NCBI GenBank assembly: GCA_020848855.1 | Contig: JADLHH010000269.1 | Location: 1-13,268, forward strand | DNA length: 13,268 bases | Reading direction: 5' to 3' | Source of the DNA: Anaerolineae bacterium | GTDB lineage: Bacteria; Chloroflexota; Anaerolineae; Aggregatilineales; Phototrophicaceae | In this document: positions 7,078 through 13,268 of the stretch, in pieces | Numbering within the stretch: position 1 is the stretch's first letter | Layout: every line of letters begins with the position of its first letter | Made by a program: the position numbers and the translations under genes | Notes under the pieces: model-generated | The model's input: only the letters and a program-made list of their open reading frames with translations | Told to the model about the DNA's origin: nothing | Databases searched by the model: none

Positions 7078-8763
7078 ATGCCAGGTAAATCCGGGCGCTT
7101 TGCGATGATCGAGCAATTCCTTGCCGACGACATCCATTACATGTTCGGCAATCCGGGCACGGTCGAGCAGGGCTTCCTCGATTCGCTGGAAGAATATCCC
7201 CAGTTCCGGTACATCATGGGGCTGCAGGAGACGATCGCGGTAGCGATGGCGGACGGCTATGCCCGTGCCACCAAGCGCCCGACAGTCGTGCAGCTTCACA
7301 GCGGTGTGGGGCTGGGCAATGGCATCGGCATGATGTATCAGGCGATGCGCGGTCATGCGCCGCTGGTGGTGATCGCCGGCGAGTCGGGCATCAAATACGA
7401 TGCGATGGACGCGCAGATGGCGGCTGATCTGGTGTCGATGGCGAAGCCGGTGACGAAATGGTCGACGCGCGTGATTGACCCGCGCTCGCTGCTGCGAGTG
7501 CTGCGCCGGGCAATCAAGATCGCGGCGACTCCGCCGATGGGTCCGGTGTTCGTGTGCGTCCCGGCGGATGTGCTGGACGCCGACAACGACGAGCCGATCT
7601 TCCCGACCTCGATCCCGGAGACGCGGGTCGCGCCTGCGCCGGAACTGGTCGCGCGGGCGGCTGACATGCTGGTCGGCGCTCAACACCCGATGATCATCAT
7701 CGGTGACGGCATCGCCTTCTCGTACGCGCAGGATGAGCTGGCGCGGGTCGCCGAACTGCTCGGCGCGGAAGTGTGGGGCGCGGACGCTTCGGAGACCAAT
7801 CTCAGCTTCACTCATCCGTTGTGGAAGGGGATGCTGGGGCACATGTTCGGTGCGTCCAGCAGCAAGGTGACCATCAAAGCCGACGCGGTGCTGATCGCCG
7901 GGACATACGTCTTCCCCGAAGTGTTCCCATACTTCGAAGACGTGTTCAGCCCGAACACCCCCGTCGTTCACTTCGACCTCAACGCTTACGAAATTGCCAA
8001 GAACTTCCCGGTCGATCTCGGCGTCGTCAGCGACCCGAAGCTTTCGCTCGCGGCGCTGGCAGATGCGCTCGCCAGCCGTCAGAGCGAGAGCCAGAAGCAG
8101 GCGGCGCAGGCACGGCTGCAAGCCAGCCGCAGCGCCAACGACGCCGCGCGTCAGCAGCAGCTTGATCACGACCGCGCGGTGCGAGACGAAGTGCCGATGC
8201 ACGCTTCGGTGTTCATGGAAGAACTGTCGAAGCACGTTCCATCGGACGTGATGATCTTCGATGAGGCGCTGACCGTCTCGCCGGATGTGACGCGCTATAT
8301 GCCGCCCACGCTGCCGGATCACTTCTTCCAGACGCGCGGCGGCTCGCTCGGCGTCGGTATCCCCGGCGCGCTGGGGATCAAGATCGCGCATCCTGAAAAG
8401 ACGGTGATCGGCTTCACCGGCGACGGCGGCAGCATGTATACGATTCAGGCGTTGTGGACGGCGGCGCACTTCAAGATCGGCGCCAAGTTCGTCATCTGCA
8501 ACAACCAGACCTATATGCTCCTCAAGCTGAACATCATGCAGTACTGGAAAGACCAGATTGGCGAGCCGGCGCATCAGTTCCCGCACAGCTTCGACCTGGG
8601 CGACCCGGTGGTCGACTTCGCGGCGCTGGCTCGCTCAATGGGCGTGCCGGCGGTGCGCGTGGATCATCCCGATCAGGTTGCCGACGCGGTCAAGCAGATG
8701 CTGGAAATAGATGGTCCGTTCCTGGTCGATATGGTGATCAGCAGCCGTGTCCCGGGCACGTGA
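7078..8763 (+). CDS. Thiamine diphosphate-dependent enzyme, benzoylformate decarboxylase-like
   Basis: A 561-residue ThDP enzyme with the three-domain plan of the decarboxylase/acetolactate synthase group: Pyr domain (about 1-170), central domain (about 180-330) and PP domain (about 370-550). Glu51 in GLQETIAVAMADGYA is the conserved cofactor-activating Glu. His74 in QLHSGVGLGN matches benzoylformate decarboxylase His70. The Mg/ThDP motif starts at GFTGDGGSMYTIQALWTAAH (Asp449) and ends at Asn475-Asn476. The IQALWTAAH...NN pattern is closest to benzoylformate decarboxylase among enzymes I know. The FGNPGT loop has Thr where that enzyme has its active-site Ser26, and no His is seen at the second catalytic His position (GTYVFPEVFPYF), so substrate or reaction probably differ: a 2-keto acid decarboxylase, a carboligase or an aldehyde-forming lyase. 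An ATG at 7057 is possible, but AGGGA at 7061-7065 favours 7078. Confidence 0.88.
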   Translation: MPGKSGRFAMIEQFLADDIHYMFGNPGTVEQGFLDSLEEYPQFRYIMGLQETIAVAMADGYARATKRPTVVQLHSGVGLGNGIGMMYQAMRGHAPLVVIAGESGIKYDAMDAQMAADLVSMAKPVTKWSTRVIDPRSLLRVLRRAIKIAATPPMGPVFVCVPADVLDADNDEPIFPTSIPETRVAPAPELVARAADMLVGAQHPMIIIGDGIAFSYAQDELARVAELLGAEVWGADASETNLSFTHPLWKGMLGHMFGASSSKVTIKADAVLIAGTYVFPEVFPYFEDVFSPNTPVVHFDLNAYEIAKNFPVDLGVVSDPKLSLAALADALASRQSESQKQAAQARLQASRSANDAARQQQLDHDRAVRDEVPMHASVFMEELSKHVPSDVMIFDEALTVSPDVTRYMPPTLPDHFFQTRGGSLGVGIPGALGIKIAHPEKTVIGFTGDGGSMYTIQALWTAAHFKIGAKFVICNNQTYMLLKLNIMQYWKDQIGEPAHQFPHSFDLGDPVVDFAALARSMGVPAVRVDHPDQVADAVKQMLEIDGPFLVDMVISSRVPGT

Positions 8764-8804
8764 AGCAAATTGAAATGATTAACGATGCAAAGTAGGAGTA
8801 TTGT

Positions 8805-9248
8805 ATGCCGAACCCATTGAGTCATGAAGCCGTCTACGCGATGGCGGTGGAGTGGTACGGCGGTCTGGACGATCACGTTCCAGAGCCGCGCCTGCTGAAG
8901 CTGCTGGTCGAAGAGGGGCTGGAACAGCAGTGGCCGGATTACCACGTTCAGAACCTGGAAGATTTCGACGGCTGGTACCAGCGCGCGCTGGGGCTGTTCT
9001 TCGATGAACACCATACCATCAAGGAACTCACGGTGACGCCGAGCGCGGATGGAACCTATGCGGACGTGAAGGTGTTCGTCAACTGGAAGGCGCGCGTGTG
9101 GACGCACCGCGAGGCGCGCAGCAAGTTCCTGAACCTGGACATTCATCAGACGTGGGTGGTCGTGCCGTCCCCGGACGGGACGAAGCCGCTGATCAAATTC
9201 ATTCGGTTTGACGACGGTACGCCGCTGGAAGGTTCCGACACGCTGTAA
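8805..9248 (+). CDS. NTF2/SnoaL-like small protein (first of three)
   Basis: A 147-residue protein with AGGAG six bases before its ATG. It has the look of an NTF2-like alpha+beta cone: two N-terminal helices, a YQRALGLFFDEHHTIKELTV segment, then long strands (YADVKVFVNWKARVW; LDIHQTWVVV; LIKFIRFD). There is no signal peptide or membrane segment. Family assignment is by pattern and weaker than for the next two genes. NTF2-like proteins act as small dehydratases, isomerases or cyclases, or simply bind ligands in a hydrophobic pocket. It follows the ThDP gene by 41 bases with no terminator between, so the two are likely one transcript and may act on the same product. A strong stem-loop follows 20 bases after its stop. 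Confidence 0.7.
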   Translation: MPNPLSHEAVYAMAVEWYGGLDDHVPEPRLLKLLVEEGLEQQWPDYHVQNLEDFDGWYQRALGLFFDEHHTIKELTVTPSADGTYADVKVFVNWKARVWTHREARSKFLNLDIHQTWVVVPSPDGTKPLIKFIRFDDGTPLEGSDTL

Positions 9249-9267
9249 GCACGGCGGTACGACAGAG

Positions 9268-9308
9268 AGTCGTGAAACGACGACCCCAAACGGCATCGTT
9301 TCACGACT
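9268..9308 (+). terminator. Long perfect stem-loop after the first NTF2-like gene
   Basis: Arms AGTCGTGAAACGA (9268-9280) and TCGTTTCACGACT (9296-9308) are perfectly complementary over 13 bp with a 15-base loop. No T-run follows (TATACTCTGG), so termination may be weak or factor-assisted; an mRNA-stabilising 3' end is an alternative. Confidence 0.6.
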
Positions 9309-9318
9309 TATACTCTGG

Positions 9319-9356
9319 ATACATTCAAAGCCTGGTGTATCACAGCCGAGAGGCTG
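9319..9356 (+). promoter_or_regulatory. Structured leader before the second NTF2-like gene
   Basis: Two small hairpins stand side by side: GATACA/TGTATC with a 12-base loop (9319-9342), and CAGCC-GAGA-GGCTG, a 5-bp stem with a GNRA-type tetraloop (9343-9356). Together with the 13-bp stem just upstream they make the 9268-9356 stretch unusually foldable. I could not match it to a riboswitch class I know. No good promoter was found in 9249-9400. Confidence 0.3.
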
Positions 9357-9400
9357 AGCAGTACCTAAGGTAACATTTCCAGTTGAATGGAGAGTATAAC

Positions 9401-9826
9401 GTGGCAAACAAAGACGTAGTTTTCCAGTACTATGATCTGTTCGCTAAGGGTGACTTCGACACGATGATCAAGGAGTGCTTCCACCCGAACATGACCTGGA
9501 CGATGCCGGGACATCACCCGCTCTCCGGGAAGATGCAGGGCGCTCCCGCTGCTGCCGCGTTTCTCCAGGCGCTGAGTAAAGCAGGCGTGTGGGTTGAAGA
9601 CATCCACATCGGCGAACTGGACGACGGCACGATTGTCGAGAAGCACATGGGGCACGCCAAGTATGACGATGGACGTGTGGTCGACTTCCCGACCTGTACA
9701 ACCTATGGCTTCAAAGATGGCAAGATTTTTGATGTGCGCGTCCACACCGGCGGGCAGCACGTAGTTGATGCCTATTTCTGGTGGAAGTTCCCGCTGAAGG
9801 GCGTTCCCGCTCGCCTGGCGGAATAA
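9401..9826 (+). CDS. SnoaL/NTF2-like protein (second of three)
   Basis: A 141-residue SnoaL-like protein. I chose the GTG at 9401 because GGAGAG lies six bases upstream and the resulting start (MANKDVVFQYYDLFAKGDFDT) is the classic first helix of the family. A TTG at 9383 would place that ribosome site inside the coding region. The helix is followed by MIKECFHPNMTWTMPGHHPL (residues 22-41), the usual pocket-forming segment, then GAPAAAAFLQALSKAG and alternating strands through DIHIGELDDGTIVEKHMGHAKY, TTYGFKDGKIFDVRVHTGG and the end. Such proteins are small cytosolic dimers that bind or isomerise carbonyl or polyketide-like ligands; many are uncharacterised. It stands between two long stem-loop regions, so it may be expressed at a level different from its neighbours. 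Confidence 0.82.
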   Translation: MANKDVVFQYYDLFAKGDFDTMIKECFHPNMTWTMPGHHPLSGKMQGAPAAAAFLQALSKAGVWVEDIHIGELDDGTIVEKHMGHAKYDDGRVVDFPTCTTYGFKDGKIFDVRVHTGGQHVVDAYFWWKFPLKGVPARLAE

Positions 9827-9963
9827 GCTGATTGCACTGGACTTATCTGGCGCGAACGGCATTCGGGGGCAAGGGTGAACGGGTCGTCTGCCAAGCCGAA
9901 TCATAACCGTCACCCTCGCTATTCACAACCGGGGCGTTTTGCGTGTAGACCTCAAAATTATCA

Positions 9964-10016
9964 CTGCGGCTGAAAGATGCGAATTGTGTTGGCTAGCATT
10001 CTCCTTTCAGCCGCAG
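9964..10016 (+). terminator. Stem-loop with 13-bp perfect stem
   Basis: CTGCGGCTGAAAG (9964-9976) pairs perfectly with CTTTCAGCCGCAG (10004-10016) around a 27-base loop, followed by GATTTTGTTG. The following T-rich bases make it a plausible terminator for the second NTF2-like gene, although the loop is longer than usual. Confidence 0.55.
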
Positions 10017-10020
10017 GATT

Positions 10021-10050
10021 TTGTTGTCTAGAGTAAGATTCTTCTATAAA
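10021..10050 (+). promoter_or_regulatory. Candidate promoter with operator between -35 and -10
   Basis: TTGTTG (10021-10026) and TATAAA (10045-10050) are 18 bases apart. The sequence at 10024-10035 matches TTGTCTAGACAA at 10 of 12 positions and covers the spacer, where a bound repressor would block RNA polymerase. The third NTF2-like gene starts 160 bases downstream. Confidence 0.45.
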
Positions 10051-10209
10051 GATTTCTTTCAGCGCACCGGGCTTACAATGGAGAAAGAACCACGCTCAGC
10101 GGCAGTATCCAGCTTGATATCGGGGGTTGGAACGCCCGATTTCATTACGAAGTCGACCAACTTCCGATACTTTAACGGTTTCAAGCGCAAAACTAAGGGA
10201 GAATGATAC

Positions 10210-10599
10210 ATGATGAACCGTGAAATAATTGAGAAGTACTTCGAGTACGCTAATGCCGGTGAATGGGATAAGTGGTGCGACCTGTTCAGCGAGGACGCAG
10301 TCTATGAGGAACAGTTGGCAGGGCGTATTGAAGGTCGTGAGACATTGCGCCCGATGATGGCTGGTTTCCCCAACGCTTATAAATCGTTCGTCAATACGCC
10401 GCGGCACTTCATCGTCGAAGCTGATCGCGCAGCGGCGGTATCGCATATCTCGGCTCAAGCGATGAAATATCCTGACGAGAAGATTGAAGCCGAGGCGATG
10501 CTGTTCCTGCAAATGAAAGACGGCTTGATCGTCTTTGCACAGAACTTCCATGATTCGAAGCCGTTTGCACCGTTCCTGCGTCAAATCAGCGAAGGGTAG
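10210..10599 (+). CDS. SnoaL/NTF2-like protein (third of three)
   Basis: A 129-residue SnoaL-like protein. Its first helix and pocket segment (EIIEKYFEYANAGEWDKW, then CDLFSEDAVYEEQLAGRIEG) are typical of the family, as is the closing strand pair (EAEAMLFLQMKDGLIVFAQN). GGGAGA lies 7 bases before the ATG at 10210; a second ATG follows at once at 10213. Similarity to the second NTF2-like protein is limited to fold-level patterns, so the three are not recent duplicates. The GMC oxidoreductase starts 12 bases after its stop, so the pair is probably translated from one message, suggesting this small protein binds or processes the substrate or product of that flavoenzyme. The exact chemistry is unknown. 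Confidence 0.85.
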   Translation: MMNREIIEKYFEYANAGEWDKWCDLFSEDAVYEEQLAGRIEGRETLRPMMAGFPNAYKSFVNTPRHFIVEADRAAAVSHISAQAMKYPDEKIEAEAMLFLQMKDGLIVFAQNFHDSKPFAPFLRQISEG

Positions 10600-10611
10600 G
10601 CAGGGAAGAAG

Positions 10612-12147
10612 ATGAGCGACACTTACGATTACATCGTGATTGGGGCAGGCGCAGCAGGTTCGGTGGTTGCCAACCGTCTGTCCGAAACCAAGAGCGCCCG
10701 CGTCCTCCTGCTCGAAGCCGGGACGGGGGAAATTCCCGAAACGGTGCGTATTCCTGCTGCCTGGCCGATGCTGTGGCACACGAACATCGACTGGGATTAC
10801 CAGAGCACGCCGCAGGATGCGCTCGGCGGTCGCCGGGTATACGAGCCGCGTGGCAAGGTGGTCGGCGGTTCGAGCGATTTTTACATCATGATGCATATTC
10901 GCGGGCATGTTTCGGACTACGACAACTGGGCGTACAACGGCGCGCCGGGCTGGGCGTATGACGACGTGCTGCCTTATTTCAAGAAGATGGAAGACCAGGA
11001 AGACGATACCAGCCCGTGGGCGGGTCATGGCGGCATGATCAGCGTGATCAATGCCAAGAATCACAACCCGAACCCGACTTCGGCGGCATTTATCGAAGCC
11101 TGCGTCGAACTGGGCTACCCGCGCACCGACGACTTCAACGGTCCCGACATGATCGGCGCAGGGTGGCATCATGTGAACATCAAGGACGGCAAGCGCCACA
11201 GCGCCAACGAAGCGTATATCGAGCCGATTCTGGGCAAGCGGAAGAATTTCACGCTGAGCACCAATTCGCAGGCGACCCGGCTGCTGTTCCGGGGAAACCG
11301 CTGCACAGGTGTCGAATACAAGCAGGGGCGCAAGAAGGTCAAGGCGTATGCCGACAAGGAAGTGATCGTCTGCGGTGGCGCGATCAACTCGCCCCAACTG
11401 CTGATGCTGTCCGGCATTGGCAACCCGGAACATCTCAGGCAGCATGGCATTGACGTAAAAGTGGGGCTGCCGGGTGTCGGCGAAAATTTCCACAATCATG
11501 TGCTGACCGGGCTGATCTACGAGACGACGCGCCCCGTACCGCCGCCGAACCTCAACATGAGCGAGTCGGCGATGTTCGTCAAGTCCGACCCCGGCTGGGT
11601 GGGACCCGACCTGCAGATGGCGTTCGTGCATGTGCCGTTCGACATCATCATCGGCGGTAAAAACCCGAATGCGGTCAGCATGCTGCCGGGACTGGTACGT
11701 CCACTGTCGCGCGGCTGGGTGCGCCTGAACAGCGCCGACCCGCTCGACAAGCCGCTGATCAACGCCAATTATCTCAGCCTGCAGTCGGACGTGGATCGCC
11801 TGATCAGGACGATTGAAATCGGGCGCGAGATTTTCAACGCCAAAGCCTTCTCGGACTGGATTACCGGCAAGGAACTGCTGCCCGGTCCGCGCTACAAGAC
11901 CAAGAAGCAGCTCGAAACGTTTGTGAAGCAGCGCGCCGATTCGTACCACCATCAAGCCGGGTCGTGCAAGATGGGCTTGGACGCGATGGCGGTGGTCGAC
12001 CCCGAATGCCGCGTGCACGGCGTCGAGGGGCTGCGCGTCGTCGACGCCAGCGTGATGCCATTCGTACAGTCGGGCAACTGCCACGCCGGCATCCTCATGA
12101 TTGCCGAAAAGGTCTCCGACCTGATCAAGCAGGCGAACGGCGCATAA
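10612..12147 (+). CDS. GMC family FAD-dependent oxidoreductase (choline dehydrogenase-like)
   Basis: A 511-residue flavoprotein that probably oxidises an alcohol or sugar hydroxyl. The FAD-binding Rossmann motif is at the N-terminus (YIVIGAGAAGSVVANRL, then LLLEAG at 33-38). GMC signature 1 is at about 80-98 (RGKVVGGSS...MMHIRG), with DFYI where most members have a SING-like segment near the flavin. Signature 2 is canonical (GGAINSPQLLMLSGIG, 255-270). The catalytic pair is His447 in YHHQAGSCKMG and His491 in GNCHAGILMIAEK, so a His-His arrangement as in aryl-alcohol oxidase. Length is normal for bacterial members. No signal or membrane segment is seen, so it is cytosolic. GGGAAG upstream supports the ATG at 10612. 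It lies 12 bases after an NTF2-like gene and ends 15 bases before a terminator. Substrate unknown. Confidence 0.92.
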   Translation: MSDTYDYIVIGAGAAGSVVANRLSETKSARVLLLEAGTGEIPETVRIPAAWPMLWHTNIDWDYQSTPQDALGGRRVYEPRGKVVGGSSDFYIMMHIRGHVSDYDNWAYNGAPGWAYDDVLPYFKKMEDQEDDTSPWAGHGGMISVINAKNHNPNPTSAAFIEACVELGYPRTDDFNGPDMIGAGWHHVNIKDGKRHSANEAYIEPILGKRKNFTLSTNSQATRLLFRGNRCTGVEYKQGRKKVKAYADKEVIVCGGAINSPQLLMLSGIGNPEHLRQHGIDVKVGLPGVGENFHNHVLTGLIYETTRPVPPPNLNMSESAMFVKSDPGWVGPDLQMAFVHVPFDIIIGGKNPNAVSMLPGLVRPLSRGWVRLNSADPLDKPLINANYLSLQSDVDRLIRTIEIGREIFNAKAFSDWITGKELLPGPRYKTKKQLETFVKQRADSYHHQAGSCKMGLDAMAVVDPECRVHGVEGLRVVDASVMPFVQSGNCHAGILMIAEKVSDLIKQANGA

Positions 12148-12161
12148 CGGTCTGGTATTTT

Positions 12162-12194
12162 CGGTGGAGAGGCATCGCCCCTCCACCGCATTTT
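12162..12194 (+). terminator. Intrinsic terminator after the GMC gene
   Basis: CGGTGGAG (12162-12169) pairs with CTCCACCG (12181-12188). An inner GGC/GCC stem closes an ATC loop after one A-C mismatch. CATTTTCG follows directly. It lies 14 bases after the GMC stop and 34 bases before the next start. Confidence 0.75.
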
Positions 12195-12222
12195 CGCGTG
12201 ATATAACCTGGGACAAACATCC

Positions 12223-12804
12223 ATGAGTTTGCAGGGAAAAAAAGTCGGCGTACTGATCGAAAGCGACTACTACGAGAAGGAAATCTTCTACTACGAGCAT
12301 CGCTTTCCCGAAGAAGGCATCGAACTGCATTTTCTAAGCCGCCTGTGGGGGCAGCCTTATCTGACGTTCACCGGGCACGAGTACAAAGCGCCGTTTGAAT
12401 GTCACGAGAGCTTCGAGGACATGAGCGACGAGACGCTGCGCAGCTTTTCGGCGATCATCGTTCCTTCAGCCATCGTATCGGATCGTCTGCGGTATACTCC
12501 AGATGTGCATGATCCATCTCCAGCAGTGAAATTCCTGGCGCGGGCTTTTGCCGAGCCGGATATCGTCAAGGGGATTATCTGCCACGGCATGTGGCTGTGT
12601 TCGTACAAACCGGAACTGGTGCGCGGGCGCCGCGTAACCTGCCACAATAACCTGTATGGCGACGTGGTGAACATGGGCGCGATTTACACGGACGAGGACG
12701 TGGTGGTGGACGGCGACCTGATCACCGGACGCACGGGCGGTCACTGTCACCTGTTTGCGCGTAAGATCATCGACACTCTGTACGAAAAGGAGGGGGCACG
12801 CTGA
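12223..12804 (+). CDS. DJ-1/PfpI family protein, short form
   Basis: A 193-residue DJ-1/PfpI protein of the usual core length. It starts with strand VGVLIESDYYEKE, in which Glu18 or Glu20 would be the Glu that supports the catalytic Cys. The nucleophile elbow is canonical, GIICHGMWL, with Cys120 followed by His-Gly. The end has the GRTGGHCHLFARKII pattern that in relatives reads GR.P.D. It is not a close copy of the long DJ-1 at 6168: the elbow differs and the insert is missing. Possible activities are hydratase (isonitrile-hydratase-like), glyoxalase or deglycase. GGGAC about 9 bases upstream is a weak ribosome site. Its TGA shares one base with the start of the VOC gene (TGATG), so the two are translationally coupled. 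Confidence 0.87.
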   Translation: MSLQGKKVGVLIESDYYEKEIFYYEHRFPEEGIELHFLSRLWGQPYLTFTGHEYKAPFECHESFEDMSDETLRSFSAIIVPSAIVSDRLRYTPDVHDPSPAVKFLARAFAEPDIVKGIICHGMWLCSYKPELVRGRRVTCHNNLYGDVVNMGAIYTDEDVVVDGDLITGRTGGHCHLFARKIIDTLYEKEGAR

Positions 12805-13229
12805 TGATTTTTTCGCATGTTGCCTTAACCTGCAAAGACCAGCAGGCGACCGAGCATTACTACACGCAGTATTTCGGGTTCAGGCGCGCTGCCGTCTTCG
12901 ATATTGGCGGCGGCAACCAGTTGATCTTCATCAAGATGGGAAATGTCTACCTGGAACTGTTCCCCGGCGCAGACCCGCGCGTAGGCGACGCGCCGGCTGC
13001 CGATGGCGGCAACGCGCAGGGCGTGCGCCACATCGCGTTCCAGGTTGACAATGCCGATGTGACGATTGCGGCGATGGGTGATGCCGCGAAGATCACCCTC
13101 GGTCCACTCGATTTTGACGGCTTTATCCCCGGCTGGCGCACCTATTGGCTTGCCGACCCGGACGGGAACATCGTCGAGGTCAGCCAGGGGTTCAAAGACC
13201 AAGCTAATCCGCCCGCGTTTGAGTCATAA
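12804..13229 (+). CDS. VOC family protein (glyoxalase/dioxygenase-like)
   Basis: A 141-residue member of the vicinal oxygen chelate superfamily, with two beta-alpha-beta-beta-beta halves. The likely metal ligands are all present: His5 (IFSHVALTC), Glu51 (VYLELF), His in GVRHIAFQVD (about 77) and Glu in DPDGNIVEVSQG (about 125). That set fits a metal-dependent lyase, epimerase or isomerase of the glyoxalase I or methylmalonyl-CoA epimerase sort better than a metal-free binding protein. AAGGAGGGGG lies just upstream, and the start overlaps the DJ-1 stop by one base. Pairing with a DJ-1 protein suggests handling of a reactive 2-oxo compound, which is an inference from context. Confidence 0.88.
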   Translation: MIFSHVALTCKDQQATEHYYTQYFGFRRAAVFDIGGGNQLIFIKMGNVYLELFPGADPRVGDAPAADGGNAQGVRHIAFQVDNADVTIAAMGDAAKITLGPLDFDGFIPGWRTYWLADPDGNIVEVSQGFKDQANPPAFES

Positions 13230-13241
13230 GATGAGGACACT

Positions 13242-13268
13242 GTGAATAACTTCGACTTTTCCTTTTCC
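13242..13268 (+). CDS. Start of a further gene, cut by the window edge
   Basis: GAGGA (13233-13237) lies four bases before a GTG at 13242 that opens nine codons (VNNFDFSFS) running off the window. The gap after the VOC stop is only 12 bases, as in an operon. Too short to assign a product. Confidence 0.4.

Larger units (their letters stand above)
9827..10209 (+). promoter_or_regulatory. 383-base intergenic region with hairpins, promoter and operator
   Basis: This gap holds an interrupted stem at 9872-9916 (AGGGTGA...TCACCCT with a bulged A), a 13-bp stem-loop at 9964-10016, a candidate promoter at 10021-10050 and a degenerate copy of the TTGTCTAGACAA operator at 10024-10035. A 61-codon open frame (10021-10206) runs through it, but it overlaps the promoter and has no recognisable product, so I do not call it a gene. 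Confidence 0.55.

Noticed and set aside
7054..8586. 510-codon open frame on the minus strand
   Set aside because: Mirror frame of the ThDP gene; its Arg/His-rich translation has no family pattern.
9343..9380. Resemblance of GGCTGAG and nearby bases to a TPP riboswitch
   Set aside because: Attractive beside a thiamine enzyme, but the other conserved THI-box blocks are absent and the position, before an NTF2-like gene, is wrong.
9872..9916. Interrupted stem AGGGTGA...TCACCCT as a terminator
   Set aside because: It has a bulge, a long loop and no T-run; kept only as part of the intergenic description.
10021..10206. 61-codon + strand open frame in the intergenic region
   Set aside because: It starts at a TTG inside the candidate promoter and operator, has no ribosome site and encodes nothing recognisable. 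A leader peptide cannot be fully excluded.
12202..12207. TATAAC as a -10 box for the short DJ-1 gene
   Set aside because: No -35 at any sensible spacing, and the start site would fall only about 9 bases before the ATG.
10096..12330. 744-codon open frame on the minus strand
   Set aside because: It lies opposite the GMC and third NTF2-like genes, which have clear family motifs. Its product has no recognisable domain, and long mirror frames are expected in GC-rich coding DNA.
1..13268. CRISPR arrays, insertion sequences, tRNA or rRNA genes
   Set aside because: No regularly spaced repeats, transposase motifs, terminal inverted repeats or tRNA-like cloverleaves were seen on reading both strands.

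Overview
The window is GC-rich bacterial DNA in which every supported gene lies on the + strand; the minus-strand open frames are mirror images of the GC-rich coding frames. Gene style (GH2 hydrolase, sugar TIM-barrel enzymes, many NTF2-like, DJ-1 and VOC proteins) and an AGGGGCG...CGCCCCT intergenic palindrome would suit an environmental heterotroph such as a Chloroflexota (Anaerolineae-like) member. That assignment is an inference; there is no rRNA, tRNA or other marker to settle it.

Region 1 (1-5921) is a carbohydrate module. It holds the tail of an unrecognised protein, a xylose-isomerase-like TIM-barrel protein (383-1198), a large GH2 glycosidase (1373-3982), a second TIM-barrel sugar isomerase/epimerase (4073-4816) and, one base after it, a Gfo/Idh/MocA NAD(P)-dependent oxidoreductase (4818-5921). 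A simple reading is that the hydrolase releases sugars and the oxidoreductase and isomerases oxidise and rearrange them.

Region 2 (5922-6167) is a promoter region with a good -10 box, a perfect 12-bp palindrome that looks like a GntR/HutC-type operator, and a dyad in the leader.

Region 3 (6168-13268) is an unusual oxidative or carboligase-like cluster. It contains a long DJ-1/PfpI protein, a benzoylformate-decarboxylase-like thiamine diphosphate enzyme, three consecutive small NTF2/SnoaL-like proteins, a GMC flavin oxidoreductase, a second DJ-1/PfpI protein and a translationally coupled VOC protein. A further gene starts at the right edge. Strong stem-loops separate most of these genes (7010-7042, 9268-9308, 9964-10016, 12162-12194), so the locus is punctuated rather than one plain operon. 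A second, imperfect copy of the operator (10024-10035) lies inside a candidate promoter before the third NTF2-like gene, hinting that both parts answer to one regulator. The regulator is not in the window.

No insertion sequence, CRISPR array, RNA gene or phage gene was seen. The best candidate for something undescribed is the region 3 cluster: a ThDP lyase, a GMC oxidase, three NTF2-like proteins, two DJ-1 proteins and a VOC protein, possibly forming a pathway for an oxidised, carbonyl-rich substrate.
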